64,000 bases of DNA from Alphaproteobacteria bacterium (GCA_016776605.1 JADHTB010000006.1:124001-188000), one strand, 5' to 3'; counted from the first letter of the stretch, positions 1-8,076 are shown. The notes: generated by a model from the sequence alone, not told the origin. A program made the numbers and translations.

Positions 1-145
1 CGGCGGGGAAAGCCAGGCCACGGCATTGCAGCAATTCGTCAAGGATCGTCTGGCGCCCTACAAATATCCCCGCTGGGTGGAATTTGTCGACGAATTGCCC
101 AAGACCGCGACGGGCAAGATCCAACGTTTTAAGCTGCGGGATTGA
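1..145 (+). CDS. Acyl/aryl-CoA ligase (benzoate-CoA ligase-like), C-terminal end
   Basis: Only the last 47 codons are in the window; the reading frame is open from base 2 to the TGA at 143-145. The end [15 protein letters not shown] is the C-terminal motif of the ANL adenylating superfamily. Its lysine (in TGKIQ) is the one that contacts the adenylate in the acid-activation step. The exact wording resembles benzoate- and 4-hydroxybenzoate-CoA ligases, which make aryl-CoA from acid, ATP and CoA. It lies 13 bases before the alpha/beta hydrolase gene on the same strand, so the two are probably cotranscribed. The substrate cannot be decided from the fragment. Confidence 0.8.
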   Translation, partial: GGESQATALQQFVKDRLAPYKYPRWVEFVDELPKTATGKIQRFKLRD

Positions 146-158
146 TGGCGGCCGGTGT

Positions 159-965
159 ATGGCGAACAGTTATGACAGTATAGAGGCGGCGGGCCAGCGT
201 CTGGAATGCGCCTGGCTGGGGCCCGCGCCGTCCACCGACCCCAATGGGCCGCCGACCCTGGTGTTTTTGCACGAAGGCCTGGGTTGTGTCGCCTTGTGGC
301 GCGATTTTCCGGCCCAATTGGCCGCGGCGACCGGTCTTGGCGGCTTTGTTTATAGCCGTCAGGGCTACGGCGGCTCCGATCCCTGCGCCTTGCCACGGCC
401 CATAACCTATATGCACGATGAAGGATTGCGGGTGCTCCCCGCCCTATTGGCTGCCGCCGGCATCAAGCGGACCATCCTGGTGGGGCACTCCGACGGCGCC
501 TCGATTGCGCTGATCTATGCCGGTGGCACCCCGGCCACCGCTTTGGCCGGCCTGATCCTGGAGGCCCCGCATGTGTTTATGGAGGAATGTAACGCCGCCT
601 CCATCGCAGAGGTGCGGGAAATTTATGCCACCGGCGATCTGCGCCAGCGTCTGGCGAAATATCACGGCGACAATGTGGATTGCGCCTTTCACGGCTGGTC
701 CGAGCCCTGGCTGGGTGAAGGCTTCAGCACGTGGAACCTGGAAGGCTATTTGCCGGCAATCTGCGCCCGAAAACCGGTGCCAACCCTGGTGATCCAGGGT
801 GCGGCGGACGAATACGGCACCATCGCCCAGTGTCAGGCCATTGAACGGGGCATAGGACCGGATGCCAAAACGTTGTTTCTACCAGATTGCGGCCACGCGC
901 CTCACAAGGATCAGTTCGAACAAACCCTCTCGGCCATGGTGGCCCATATCAACAGTATCGTTTGA
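159..965 (+). CDS. Alpha/beta hydrolase
   Basis: 268 residues. The nucleophile elbow GHSDG puts the catalytic Ser at about residue 111. An Asp in QGAADEYG and a His in DCGHAPHKDQ complete the classical triad, and an HEGLG oxyanion-loop motif is near the N terminus. The ATG at 159 is chosen because homology starts there and the upstream ligase ends at 145; the frame is open further upstream, but that part would overlap the ligase. The position directly after an aryl-CoA ligase suggests a role in aromatic or acyl-CoA catabolism, for example ester or thioester cleavage, but this is inference. No signal peptide is seen, so it is probably cytoplasmic. Confidence 0.8.
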   Translation: MANSYDSIEAAGQRLECAWLGPAPSTDPNGPPTLVFLHEGLGCVALWRDFPAQLAAATGLGGFVYSRQGYGGSDPCALPRPITYMHDEGLRVLPALLAAAGIKRTILVGHSDGASIALIYAGGTPATALAGLILEAPHVFMEECNAASIAEVREIYATGDLRQRLAKYHGDNVDCAFHGWSEPWLGEGFSTWNLEGYLPAICARKPVPTLVIQGAADEYGTIAQCQAIERGIGPDAKTLFLPDCGHAPHKDQFEQTLSAMVAHINSIV

Positions 966-1150
966 AGGCGCCCATCGGCGCACGGCATTAAGCCTATAAA
1001 GGCCCAGCCCGCACGCGCCCGGCCTGCACGCGCAAAGACTCTCGGGGCCAAACCTATTGGTCTGGCCTTGCAGTCTCAAACTTATATGAGCCAGGCTGTC
1101 GGGGCGCCGGATAAAATCGGCGACGCCCACGCGTCGGGACGTGGCCTTCT
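966..1150. other. Intergenic, no gene seen
   Basis: This stretch follows the hydrolase and precedes the palindromic repeat doublet. It holds GC-rich low-complexity sequence but no ORF with convincing protein character and no RNA gene I can recognise. Confidence 0.5.
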
Positions 1151-1211
1151 AGAGCAATTCCGAATTAATGAGAATCGCGAAGCGATTCTAAGTGATTGGA
1201 AAAATTGCTCT
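1151..1211 (+). repeat. 61-bp palindromic repeat, family 1, unit 1
   Basis: Outer inverted ends AGAGCAATT and AATTGCTCT enclose an inner hairpin AGAATCGC-GAA-GCGATTCT. The unit is 61 bases long. An inverted copy of the same length follows after 11 bases, and related single units are at 25458-25518 and 57529-57590. The structure resembles REP/REPIN elements. Confidence 0.85.
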
Positions 1212-1222
1212 ATCTCAAAGGC

Positions 1223-1283
1223 AAAGCAATCGAACCAATCATTTAAGTCGCGAAAGCGACTCGAATTAATTGAAAATTGCTTT
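1223..1283 (-). repeat. 61-bp palindromic repeat, family 1, unit 2 (inverted)
   Basis: Same architecture as the unit at 1151 but in the opposite orientation: ends AAAGCAAT and ATTGCTTT, inner hairpin AGTCGC-GAAA-GCGACT. Two inverted units 11 bases apart form a REPIN-like doublet. The right edge overlaps the TAA stop codon (1282-1284) of the minus-strand GcrA-like ORF. Confidence 0.85.
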
Positions 1284-1473
1284 AGGCAGCTTTCCGGCGC
1301 GGAATAAATGGCTGGCGAGGCTCGATCTCTAGATCGCGGATCGATTTCGCCTTATGTTCTTCGCAGTACGAGCTACCGTCCGACCGAACTTCGCCGCAAT
1401 ACTCGTGGCTGGGGTGATCACCGTGGGGCCACATGGGCCAAAGACACCCTCGGCGGGTCCTGATATCAAGCAT
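1282..1473 (-). CDS. GcrA C-terminal-like mini-protein
   Basis: 63 residues. The core CLWPMWPHGDHPSHEYCG followed by GSSYCEEH matches the cysteine/histidine motif that ends the alphaproteobacterial cell-cycle regulator GcrA (C-WP ... FC ... PYC..H). Full GcrA is about 160-170 residues with an N-terminal DNA-binding domain that is missing here. It is therefore either a standalone small GcrA-like zinc-motif protein or the remnant of a truncated gene. The stop codon overlaps the edge of the palindromic repeat. The upstream ribosome-binding site is weak (GAGAGC). The family match rests on the motif only. Confidence 0.55.
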   Translation of the reverse strand: MLDIRTRRGCLWPMWPHGDHPSHEYCGEVRSDGSSYCEEHKAKSIRDLEIEPRQPFIPRRKAA

Positions 1474-1606
1474 ATGTCGCTCTCATCACGTTATTGAATA
1501 GGATAGGTAACTGTGGAATACATTGGTTATATGTTGCGGCGCACCATGTTGTCAAGTGTTGATTATCATTAATGAATCATCAATTGTCACTTTTTTCGAA
1601 TCGGCC

Positions 1607-1625
1607 TGTGGATAAGTTATCCAGA
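1607..1625. promoter_or_regulatory. DnaA-box dyad in AT-rich intergenic region
   Basis: TGTGGATAA at 1607-1615 is the exact reverse complement of the consensus DnaA box TTATCCACA. After one base comes TTATCCAGA (1617-1625), which matches the consensus at 8 of 9 positions in the opposite orientation. The preceding 100 bases are AT-rich and hold an imperfect palindrome centred on CATTAATG at about 1567-1574. A DnaA-responsive promoter for the following gene or a DnaA-titration site are both possible. The neighbours are not typical of an alphaproteobacterial origin. Confidence 0.4.
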
Positions 1626-1670
1626 AGCTCTCGCTTTGCGTGCCCGGCGCAATAGGATACGCTTGGCGGC

Positions 1671-1949
1671 ATGGCGCATCCCAGTGAAAACCAAATCCGC
1701 TATTTGCAGCGGGGATTGACCCAGCCGGGTGGAAAATTGCCCCTGTTCGACGAACTGGGCCAGGAAATCGATGTCCGCACAATTCGCGCTTGCATCAAGG
1801 CCGGCTGGGCCGAAGCCTGGTTCGCCAATCCGTTGAAGCCCGATTGGCTGGTCTGCCGTTTGACCGACAGCGGCCGGGAGATTTTGGCTAAGTCGGATGT
1901 GCATCAGGTGAAAAATCCATTCCCGCCGTTCGCCCCCCGCCCAGAATAA
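1671..1949 (+). CDS. Small conserved-looking protein, possible winged-helix fold
   Basis: 92 residues, starting at the ATG at 1671. The pattern RTIRACIKAGWAEAWF followed by WLVCRLTDSGREIL looks like a recognition helix and wing of a small winged-helix domain, of the kind that reads as a short regulator or phage-repressor relative. I do not recognise a named family. It lies 31 bases before an acyl-CoA dehydrogenase on the same strand and directly downstream of the DnaA-box dyad. A DNA-binding role is inference from pattern only. Confidence 0.6.
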   Translation: MAHPSENQIRYLQRGLTQPGGKLPLFDELGQEIDVRTIRACIKAGWAEAWFANPLKPDWLVCRLTDSGREILAKSDVHQVKNPFPPFAPRPE

Positions 1950-1980
1950 GAGCGTTTGTGAGTAGGAGATCGTTTTCGGC

Positions 1981-3126
1981 ATGCCGTACAGAACCTTTGG
2001 TTTTACGCAAGAGCAAATTCTGATGCGTGACAGCATTCTGGGCCTGCTGGGGCGGGTGCTGCCGGCGGAAAAGATGCTTGAACTGGATAAGGCCTCGGCC
2101 TTTCCCGCCGATGCCTTTCGGGCCATTGCGGCGGACGGCTGGCTTGGCCTGCCCATAGCCGCGGAATATGGCGGCGCCGGGGCTTCCAATATGGATATGG
2201 CGGTATTTATCGAGGCCATGGGCTATTACCATTATGGCGCCCGCTCCGCCTATATGACTACGGCGATCTATGGTGCCTCGCATTTACAATACCATGCCAC
2301 CGAGGCCCAGCGGCGGGACATGTTGCCCCGCCTGATCGCGGGCGAATTAAAGATGTGCATCGCCTATTCCGAACCTGACAGCGGCTCTGACGCCGCCGGT
2401 ATCCGCACCCGTGCAGTGCGCGATGGGGATGCCTATGTGATCAACGGGCAAAAGATCTACATCACCAATGCCCATGTCAGCGATTGGATGGTGGTCTCGG
2501 CCAAGACCGACCCGGAGGCCGGGCACAGGGGGTTGAGCCTGTTTCTGGTGGATAGCAAGACGCCGGGGCTGACGATCCGGCCCATGGACCCATTGGGCTC
2601 GCGCACTTCTTTGCCGAACGAAGTATTCTTCGATGACGTCCGTGTGCCGCTGGGTAATCTGCTGGGCACCGAGGGCGGCGCCTGGCCCATGCTGATGCGG
2701 GGCCTGAACCAGGAGAGGCTGCTGCTGGCCGCGACATCCGCCGGCCATTGTATTCGGATATTGGAACTGGCCAAGGATTTCGCCGTCAACCGCAAGGCAT
2801 TTGGCAAGCGGATCACGGAATATCAGGCGATTTCCCACAAACTGGCGGATATGCACATGCTGACCGAGGGGGCCCGTCTGGCAACCTTTCATGCGGCGCG
2901 GATGCTGGATGCGGGCGAGGACGCGGTGTTGGAAACCACAACGGCCAAGATCGTGGCGACGGAAAATAATTTCAAGGTCGCGGACCTGGGTATGCAGATC
3001 ATGGGCGGGGCCGGCTATATGGCGGGGGAAATGCAGCGCTTGTTTCGCGAGGCGCGCCTGGGCCCGATTGGCGGTGGCACCTCGGAAATTCTCAGAAATG
3101 TCATTGGCAAGCGCATGGGGCTTTAG
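1981..3126 (+). CDS. Acyl-CoA dehydrogenase (long-chain/isovaleryl type)
   Basis: 381 residues, normal family length. It shows the FAD/substrate motif CIAYSEPDSGSDAAG, the helix motif RKAFGKRITEYQ and the C-terminal IGGGTSEILRN. The usual short/medium-chain catalytic Glu before GTSEI is Gly here. A Glu in the LNQERLLL segment (residue 245) matches the alternative catalytic Glu position of long-chain and isovaleryl-CoA dehydrogenases. The enzyme should oxidise an acyl-CoA to the 2-enoyl-CoA and pass electrons to ETF in the cytoplasm. The substrate is unknown. It follows the small putative regulator by 31 bases. Confidence 0.9.
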   Translation: MPYRTFGFTQEQILMRDSILGLLGRVLPAEKMLELDKASAFPADAFRAIAADGWLGLPIAAEYGGAGASNMDMAVFIEAMGYYHYGARSAYMTTAIYGASHLQYHATEAQRRDMLPRLIAGELKMCIAYSEPDSGSDAAGIRTRAVRDGDAYVINGQKIYITNAHVSDWMVVSAKTDPEAGHRGLSLFLVDSKTPGLTIRPMDPLGSRTSLPNEVFFDDVRVPLGNLLGTEGGAWPMLMRGLNQERLLLAATSAGHCIRILELAKDFAVNRKAFGKRITEYQAISHKLADMHMLTEGARLATFHAARMLDAGEDAVLETTTAKIVATENNFKVADLGMQIMGGAGYMAGEMQRLFREARLGPIGGGTSEILRNVIGKRMGL

Positions 3127-3192
3127 CAATGCCGAAAATTACCGTAAAAGAATATAACATGGGATTCTCAGGGCGGCATTCGGGCGGACTAA

Positions 3193-3528
3193 ATGGCGGG
3201 CAATAGCGAAATCAAGCGCACGATGAAAATCGTGATCGACAGGGTTGACGAGGTGCCCAATCTCGACGATGCGGCGCGCCGCGAGTTGCGCCAAGTGTTC
3301 ACCAGCATGCGTGATATCCTGACCCGCCTGCCAGCGGGACGTATGGTCGAGGCCGAGATGGTCGCGGATCAGGCCAGGGAATTATTGGCAAGCGCTTCGC
3401 ATAAACGTCTCAACCAAACCATGATCCGGTCGTCTTCGTCCGGCCTGCGCCAGGCGGCGGAACGGCTGGATGATATCGCCCCAAGGGTTCTGACCCTGTG
3501 CCGCCAGGTGACCGACCAGTTTAGCTAA
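3193..3528 (+). CDS. Hypothetical helical protein
   Basis: 111 residues. It has no signal peptide or membrane segment and is rich in charged residues with heptad-like spacing, so it is probably an all-helical cytoplasmic protein. I recognise no family. It begins 66 bases after the acyl-CoA dehydrogenase and could be the last gene of that unit. A weak hairpin GTTTCG...CGAAAC lies just after the stop (3533-3552) and might terminate transcription, but no clear T-run follows. Confidence 0.6.
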   Translation: MAGNSEIKRTMKIVIDRVDEVPNLDDAARRELRQVFTSMRDILTRLPAGRMVEAEMVADQARELLASASHKRLNQTMIRSSSSGLRQAAERLDDIAPRVLTLCRQVTDQFS

Positions 3529-3606
3529 CCTGGTTTCGGTTTGCATCGAAACAAGTCTGGCTTTTGTCGCTCACGCCAGAGCGCGATTGGCGCGCTGTGT
3601 CGGGAT

Positions 3607-3627
3607 GGGGTCAGGTCTTTCTTTTTG
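3607..3627 (+). repeat. 21-bp RAYT-flanking repeat, left copy
   Basis: GGGGTCAGGTCTTTCTTTTTG. It is inverted relative to the copy at 4509-4529 and direct relative to the copy at 5269-5289. Confidence 0.8.
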
Positions 3628-3652
3628 CGGCGGCAGGCCATATCCTGCCCGC

Positions 3653-4516
3653 ATGGCACGTTCCCTACGCATAGAATATCCCGGCGCCGTCTATCACGTT
3701 ACCTCGCGGGGCAACGGCGGGCAGGCGGTTTTTTTGGACGATGGCGACCGGGCGGCGTTTTTGCAATGCCTCGGCCTGAGCATCGAACGCCACGGCTGGC
3801 GCTGCCATGGCTATTGCCTGATGGACGATCATTATCACCTGTTGTTGGAAACGCCACGGGCCAACCTGTCCCTGGGCATGCGCCAGGTCAACGGCGTCTA
3901 CACGCAAGCCTTCAACCGGGCGCACGAACGCGGCGGCCACCTTTTCCAGGGGCGCTACAAGGCGATTTTGGTGGAGCGGGATGCCTATTTGTTGGAGCTG
4001 GCGCGCTATGTGGTGTTGAACCCGGTGCGGGCGGGCATGGTGGCCAGGGCAGGGGACTGGCCCTGGTCCAGCTACCGCGCCACGGCCGGCGAGGGCGCGG
4101 GGCCGCCGTGGCTGGTGGTGGATTGGCTGCGCCGGCAATTCGGCGGGCCGGAGGCCTGGGCCCCCTATCGCCAGTACGTGGCCGAGGGTATGGCGGACAA
4201 CCAATCGCCCCTAGCCGGCGGTCTGGCGGCAGCGCTGACGGGCGGTGCTATTCTGGGCGGCGCGGACTTCGTTGCCGGGCTGGCGCCACGCCTTCGCGCG
4301 GCGGGGCGGGAAGTGCCCATGGCGCAACGAAATCTGGCCCGTCCCAGCCTGGCCGATTTGCGCGCAACGGCGGCAAATGCGAAAGACCGCGCCTGGATGC
4401 TCCAGGCTCAGCGTACGCACGGCTATCGGCAAAGCCAGATCGCCGCCGAGGCGGGTCTGCACTACTCCACCGTCTCCCGTCTCATCAAGGCCCTGGAAAC
4501 AGGAAAATCAAAATGA
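3653..4516 (+). CDS. REP-associated tyrosine transposase (RAYT, Y1_Tnp family)
   Basis: 287 residues. The N terminus YPGAVYHVTSRGN, then the HUH motif H60-Y61-H62 in MDDHYHLLLE, then LFQGRYKAILVE and YVVLNPVRAGMV are hallmark blocks of IS200-like Y1 transposases of the RAYT group. The catalytic Tyr should be in the last blocks. A C-terminal helix-turn-helix-like end (QSQIAAEAGLHYSTVSRLIK) probably binds DNA. The ATG at 3653 is chosen because homology starts there. RAYTs are single-copy, domesticated-looking transposases that recognise and may spread REP palindromes. The gene is intact and flanked by inverted repeats. Confidence 0.93.
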   Translation: MARSLRIEYPGAVYHVTSRGNGGQAVFLDDGDRAAFLQCLGLSIERHGWRCHGYCLMDDHYHLLLETPRANLSLGMRQVNGVYTQAFNRAHERGGHLFQGRYKAILVERDAYLLELARYVVLNPVRAGMVARAGDWPWSSYRATAGEGAGPPWLVVDWLRRQFGGPEAWAPYRQYVAEGMADNQSPLAGGLAAALTGGAILGGADFVAGLAPRLRAAGREVPMAQRNLARPSLADLRATAANAKDRAWMLQAQRTHGYRQSQIAAEAGLHYSTVSRLIKALETGKSK

Positions 4517-4529
4517 AAGACTTGACCCC
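4509..4529 (-). repeat. 21-bp RAYT-flanking repeat, right inverted copy
   Basis: The reverse complement reads GGGGTCAAGTCTTTCATTTTG, differing from the left copy at two positions. It overlaps the 3' end of the transposase gene, including its TGA stop. Confidence 0.8.
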
Positions 4530-4561
4530 ACGAATTACTGGATTGAGCCCCGTGCCGCTCA

Positions 4562-5173
4562 ATGTCTAGCAGCTGGCAGGCCATACTCAGCGGCGGGGCC
4601 GTCGCGATCTTTGCGTTTACCTTAGCCAGGGTTTGGGATGCACTGGAAAATAGCCACCAAGACAGGTCGGTTCTAGCCTGTGCCATTGTCGAAATAGATA
4701 CCCTTATGGGCGTCCTCCAAAATAATTTTGATTTGGTAGAACATGAACTGACTATTCTCTCCGAGAAGCGAACGGTAACAAATCCGTTAGTCTCTGTGAG
4801 CCCCGGCTTCTGGGACTTAATAAAAATCCACACCCCGCGTCCCCTGCTAGCCAATGTTGATTTACTTTTGAAGGTCAGTGACGCAGCGCAGCAAACCGAG
4901 CTGGTTGCTCAACACATTCGCAGCCGGGAAAGCATTCACGTCAACCGCCAAGCCCTTACGACTTATCATCAGCTTTTGGCTGGACACGATGGCCTCCTAA
5001 TAAAATTTATCGGCGAATTAATGGTTACTCTGCACGAATTGAAGGACCTCCTGGAGGCCGCCAATACGCATCAACCTTCCGGCTTGAACCATGCCGCGCC
5101 TATCATTGCGGGCCTCGCTGTCTTGATTTTTCTCGCCTACGGGATGGTCCAAGGCATTTTATGGACGTACTAG
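4562..5173 (+). CDS. Orphan membrane protein between RAYT repeats
   Basis: 203 residues. A hydrophobic segment at the N terminus (about residues 8-22) and one near the C terminus (AAPIIAGLAVLIFLAYGMV) flank a charged, helical, probably cytoplasmic or periplasmic middle part. I recognise no family. Its codon use and base composition look less GC-rich than the neighbours. It lies between the right end of the RAYT module and a third copy of the 21-bp repeat, so it may have moved with, or been captured by, that element. Function unknown. Confidence 0.65.
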   Translation: MSSSWQAILSGGAVAIFAFTLARVWDALENSHQDRSVLACAIVEIDTLMGVLQNNFDLVEHELTILSEKRTVTNPLVSVSPGFWDLIKIHTPRPLLANVDLLLKVSDAAQQTELVAQHIRSRESIHVNRQALTTYHQLLAGHDGLLIKFIGELMVTLHELKDLLEAANTHQPSGLNHAAPIIAGLAVLIFLAYGMVQGILWTY

Positions 5174-5268
5174 TCGCCGACAGAGTTTCCACTAGGCGCG
5201 ACGATATTTGCCGTATCGCAGCCGTCACCTAACCACACAAAGCATCTCAGTAGATGCCAATAAGGTTA

Positions 5269-5289
5269 GGGGTCACGTCTTTCTTTTTG
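5269..5289 (+). repeat. 21-bp RAYT-flanking repeat, third copy
   Basis: GGGGTCACGTCTTTCTTTTTG, one base different from the left RAYT copy. It lies between the orphan membrane gene and the end of lpdA. Confidence 0.8.
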
Positions 5290-5316
5290 ATTTTCGAAAA
5301 TCCCGGTCCCGCTGTC

Positions 5317-6732
5317 TCAGCTATTCAGCGGCTTGCCGGTGACGGCGAGGGCGGCTTCTTTGACGGCTTCGTTCAGGGTGGGGTGGGCGTGGCAGGTTAA
5401 CGCGATGTCCTCGGATGAGGCGCCCATTTCCAGGGCCAGGACCAGTTCGGCGATCATGGTGCCCGCATCCGGGCCGATGATGTGGGCGCCCAGCAGACGG
5501 TCGGTCGTTTTGTCCGCCAGCAGCTTGACGAAACCGCCTTCGCTGTCGCCGCTGGAGCGGGCCCGGCTGTTGGCGGCGAAGCTGAAGCGGCCCTTGTTAT
5601 AGGCGATGCCGGCGGCCTTTAATTGTTCTTCGGATTGGCCCACGGTGGCGACTTCGGGCCAAGTGTAGCAGACGCCGGGAATGGCGCCATAGTTCACCTC
5701 TCCCGTATGTCCGGCCAGTTTCTCGGCCAGCACCACGCCCTCTTCCTCGGCCTTGTGAGCCAGCATGGGGCGGTCGGGCAGCACATCGCCGATGGCGAAA
5801 ATACCGGCGACATTGGTTTGATAGTCCTCGTCCACGGGGATGAAACCGCGCGGGTCCATGTTGACGCCCACTTCGGCCAGGCCCAGGCCGTCGGTAAACG
5901 GTTTGCGCCCGATGGACACCAGGACCACGTCCGCCTTCACGCTTTCCGTATCGCCGCCCGATGCCGGTTCCAGGCTCAATTCCACCCCGCCACGGGCTTT
6001 CCTGGCGCCCGTAACCTTGGTGCCCAGGCGGAATTCCATGCCCTGGGCGGTCAGGCTGCGTTGCAGGTTGCGGGCCAGTTCGCCATCCATGCCCGGCGTG
6101 ATCCGGTCCAGGAATTCCACCACCGTCACCTTGGCGCCCAGGCGGCCCCAAACCGAACCCATTTCCAGGCCGATATAGCCGCCGCCGATCACCACCAGAT
6201 GTTTCGGCACCTTGTTCAGGGACAGCGCACCGGTGGACGAGACAATGGTCTTTTCATCAATCTCCACCCCCGGCAGGCCCATCACCTGGGAGCCGGTGGC
6301 AATGACAATATTTTCCGCCGTCAAGGTGCGTTCGCCGCCGGCATTCAGGCTGACCTGAACCGAACCGGCCGAGGCGAGGCGCCCGGCGCCGGGGATATAT
6401 TCCACCTTGTTCTTCTTGAACAGCCCCTCGATGCCGGTGGTCAGATCCGCGACCACCTTGGTTTTGCGGGCCATCATGGCCTTCAGGTCCAGGGACAGGC
6501 CCTGGGTTTTGATGCCGTGTTGGGCGAAACCGGCCTCGGCCTCGTGATACAGGTGCGAGGATTGCAACAGCGCCTTGGAGGGGATACAGCCCACGTTCAG
6601 GCAGGTGCCGCCCAGGGTGCCGCGCATCTCCACACAGGCCGTGCGCAGGCCCAATTGGGCCGCCTTGATAGCGCCGATATAGCCGCCCGGGCCGCCGCCG
6701 ATGAAGACCACATCGAAATTGTTATCTGTCAT
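5317..6732 (-). CDS. lpdA: Dihydrolipoyl dehydrogenase (E3)
   Basis: 471 residues. The FAD-binding GGGPGGYIGA is at the N terminus, the redox-active disulfide is C44-LNVG-C49, the NAD-binding GGGYIGLEMG lies in the middle, and the C-terminal HAHPTLNE carries the catalytic His450/Glu455 pair. It reoxidises the lipoyl groups of 2-oxoacid dehydrogenase complexes with NAD+. It is the last gene of the mdh-sucCDAB block, 12 bases after sucB, so it is most likely the E3 of the 2-oxoglutarate dehydrogenase complex. Confidence 0.97.
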   Translation of the reverse strand: MTDNNFDVVFIGGGPGGYIGAIKAAQLGLRTACVEMRGTLGGTCLNVGCIPSKALLQSSHLYHEAEAGFAQHGIKTQGLSLDLKAMMARKTKVVADLTTGIEGLFKKNKVEYIPGAGRLASAGSVQVSLNAGGERTLTAENIVIATGSQVMGLPGVEIDEKTIVSSTGALSLNKVPKHLVVIGGGYIGLEMGSVWGRLGAKVTVVEFLDRITPGMDGELARNLQRSLTAQGMEFRLGTKVTGARKARGGVELSLEPASGGDTESVKADVVLVSIGRKPFTDGLGLAEVGVNMDPRGFIPVDEDYQTNVAGIFAIGDVLPDRPMLAHKAEEEGVVLAEKLAGHTGEVNYGAIPGVCYTWPEVATVGQSEEQLKAAGIAYNKGRFSFAANSRARSSGDSEGGFVKLLADKTTDRLLGAHIIGPDAGTMIAELVLALEMGASSEDIALTCHAHPTLNEAVKEAALAVTGKPLNS

Positions 6733-6744
6733 AGCCGCACACCA

Positions 6745-8076
6745 CTAAATTTCGAACAACAGGCGTTCGGGTTCTTCGATACATTCCTTGACCCGGACCA
6801 GGAAGGTCACCGCCTCGCGGCCATCAATGATCCGGTGATCGTAGCTCAACGCCAGATACATCATGGGCCGGGCGACCACTTCGCCATTCACCACCATGGC
6901 CCGGTCCTGGATCTTGTGCATGCCCAGAATGGCGGACTGCGGCGGGTTCAGAATTGGCATGGAGAGCAACGAGCCATAGACGCCACCGTTGGAGATGGTG
7001 AAGGTGCCGCCCTGCATATCGTCAATGCTCAATTTGCCGTCACGGGCGCGGCGGCCGTAATCAACGATCGCGCCTTCGATATCGGCGAATGACATGCCAT
7101 CGGCATCGCGCAATACCGGCACCACAAGGCCCTGGGGCGTGCCCACGGCGACGCCGATATTATAATAATTCTTGTAGATCAGATTGTCGCCGTCGACCTC
7201 CGCATTGACCGCCGGCACCTCGGCCAGGGCCTGGGTACAGGCGCGCACGAAAAAGGACATGAAGCCCAGGCGGTGGCCGTGGCGTTTTTCAAAGACGTCG
7301 CGGTATTTGGCCCGCGCCGCCATCACCGCGCCCATGTCCACTTCGTTGAAGGTGGTCAGCATGGCGGCGGTGTTTTGCGCATCCTTGAGGCGCCGCGCGA
7401 TGGTCTTGCGCAGGCGGGTCATGCGGACGATCTCTTCCAGCCCGGCATTGGGGCGCAGGCCGGCATCCTGGTGTCCGGCCGGCGCGGCGGTGACCTGTGC
7501 GGCCGGAATGACCTGTTGTGCCGGGGCGGCTGATGGGGCAGCCAATGGCGCGGCGAGGGGTGCCGCCACGGGGGTCGCCGCAGGCGCCGGGGCACCGCCG
7601 GCCTTGACGTAATTCAGCACGTCTTCCTTCAACAGCCGGCCATCCTTGCCGCTGGCCGGAATGGCGGCGGGATCAAGGTTATGTTCCTGCACCAAACGGC
7701 GCACCGCCGGTGACAGGGGCGCAGCCGCGGCAGGTACAGTTGCAGTTACCGGGGCAGCCACTGGGGCAGGCGCGGGGGCGGCAGCGGGGGCAGCCACCGG
7801 AACAGTTACTGGGGTTGGGGCCGGCGCGGCGGCGGCGGTCTGGCTTTCATCAATGCGGCACAACAGGCCGCCCATGGCCACCGTGGCTTCTTCCGGCGCG
7901 ACGATTTCGCTCAACACACCGGCGGCGGGCGCGGGCACTTCCACCGCCACCTTGTCGGTTTCCAGTTCCACCAACGGCTCGTCCCGGGCAACCACTTCAC
8001 CGACCTGCTTCAGCCAACGGGCCACGGTCGCCTCGGTCACGGATTCGCCCAATATGGGAACCAAGATATCGATCAT
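6745..8076 (-). CDS. sucB: 2-oxoglutarate dehydrogenase E2 (dihydrolipoyl succinyltransferase)
   Basis: 443 residues. One N-terminal lipoyl domain carries Lys42 in [10 protein letters not shown] long Ala/Pro-rich flexible linker follows, then a peripheral-subunit-binding domain ([25 protein letters not shown] region) and the acyltransferase domain ending in SYDHRIIDG, with catalytic His414 and Asp418. It transfers the succinyl group from E1 to CoA and forms the core of the complex. It lies between sucA and lpdA on the same strand; the linker is unusually rich in AP/AAP repeats but typical in kind. Confidence 0.97.
   Translation of the reverse strand: MIDILVPILGESVTEATVARWLKQVGEVVARDEPLVELETDKVAVEVPAPAAGVLSEIVAPEEATVAMGGLLCRIDESQTAAAAPAPTPVTVPVAAPAAAPAPAPVAAPVTATVPAAAAPLSPAVRRLVQEHNLDPAAIPASGKDGRLLKEDVLNYVKAGGAPAPAATPVAAPLAAPLAAPSAAPAQQVIPAAQVTAAPAGHQDAGLRPNAGLEEIVRMTRLRKTIARRLKDAQNTAAMLTTFNEVDMGAVMAARAKYRDVFEKRHGHRLGFMSFFVRACTQALAEVPAVNAEVDGDNLIYKNYYNIGVAVGTPQGLVVPVLRDADGMSFADIEGAIVDYGRRARDGKLSIDDMQGGTFTISNGGVYGSLLSMPILNPPQSAILGMHKIQDRAMVVNGEVVARPMMYLALSYDHRIIDGREAVTFLVRVKECIEEPERLLFEI

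Larger units (their letters stand above)
3607..4529 (+). mobile_element. RAYT module bounded by 21-bp inverted repeats
   Basis: A 21-base sequence starting GGGGTCAGGTCTTTC lies at 3607-3627, 26 bases before the transposase gene. Its inverted copy lies at 4509-4529, overlapping the last codons of the gene, with 19 of 21 bases matching. The unit looks like a single transposase gene with terminal recognition sequences. A third copy in direct orientation at 5269-5289 matches the first at 20 of 21 bases. Confidence 0.7.

Noticed and set aside
1490..1670. Chromosomal origin of replication
   Set aside because: There are only two DnaA boxes, no typical origin neighbours (hemE, parAB, gidA, dnaA) and no box cluster; a regulatory site is more likely.
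5623..7092. Long plus-strand ORF (489 codons) opposite lpdA and sucB
   Set aside because: It is antisense to two clearly recognisable TCA genes and its translation is low-complexity with no family character.
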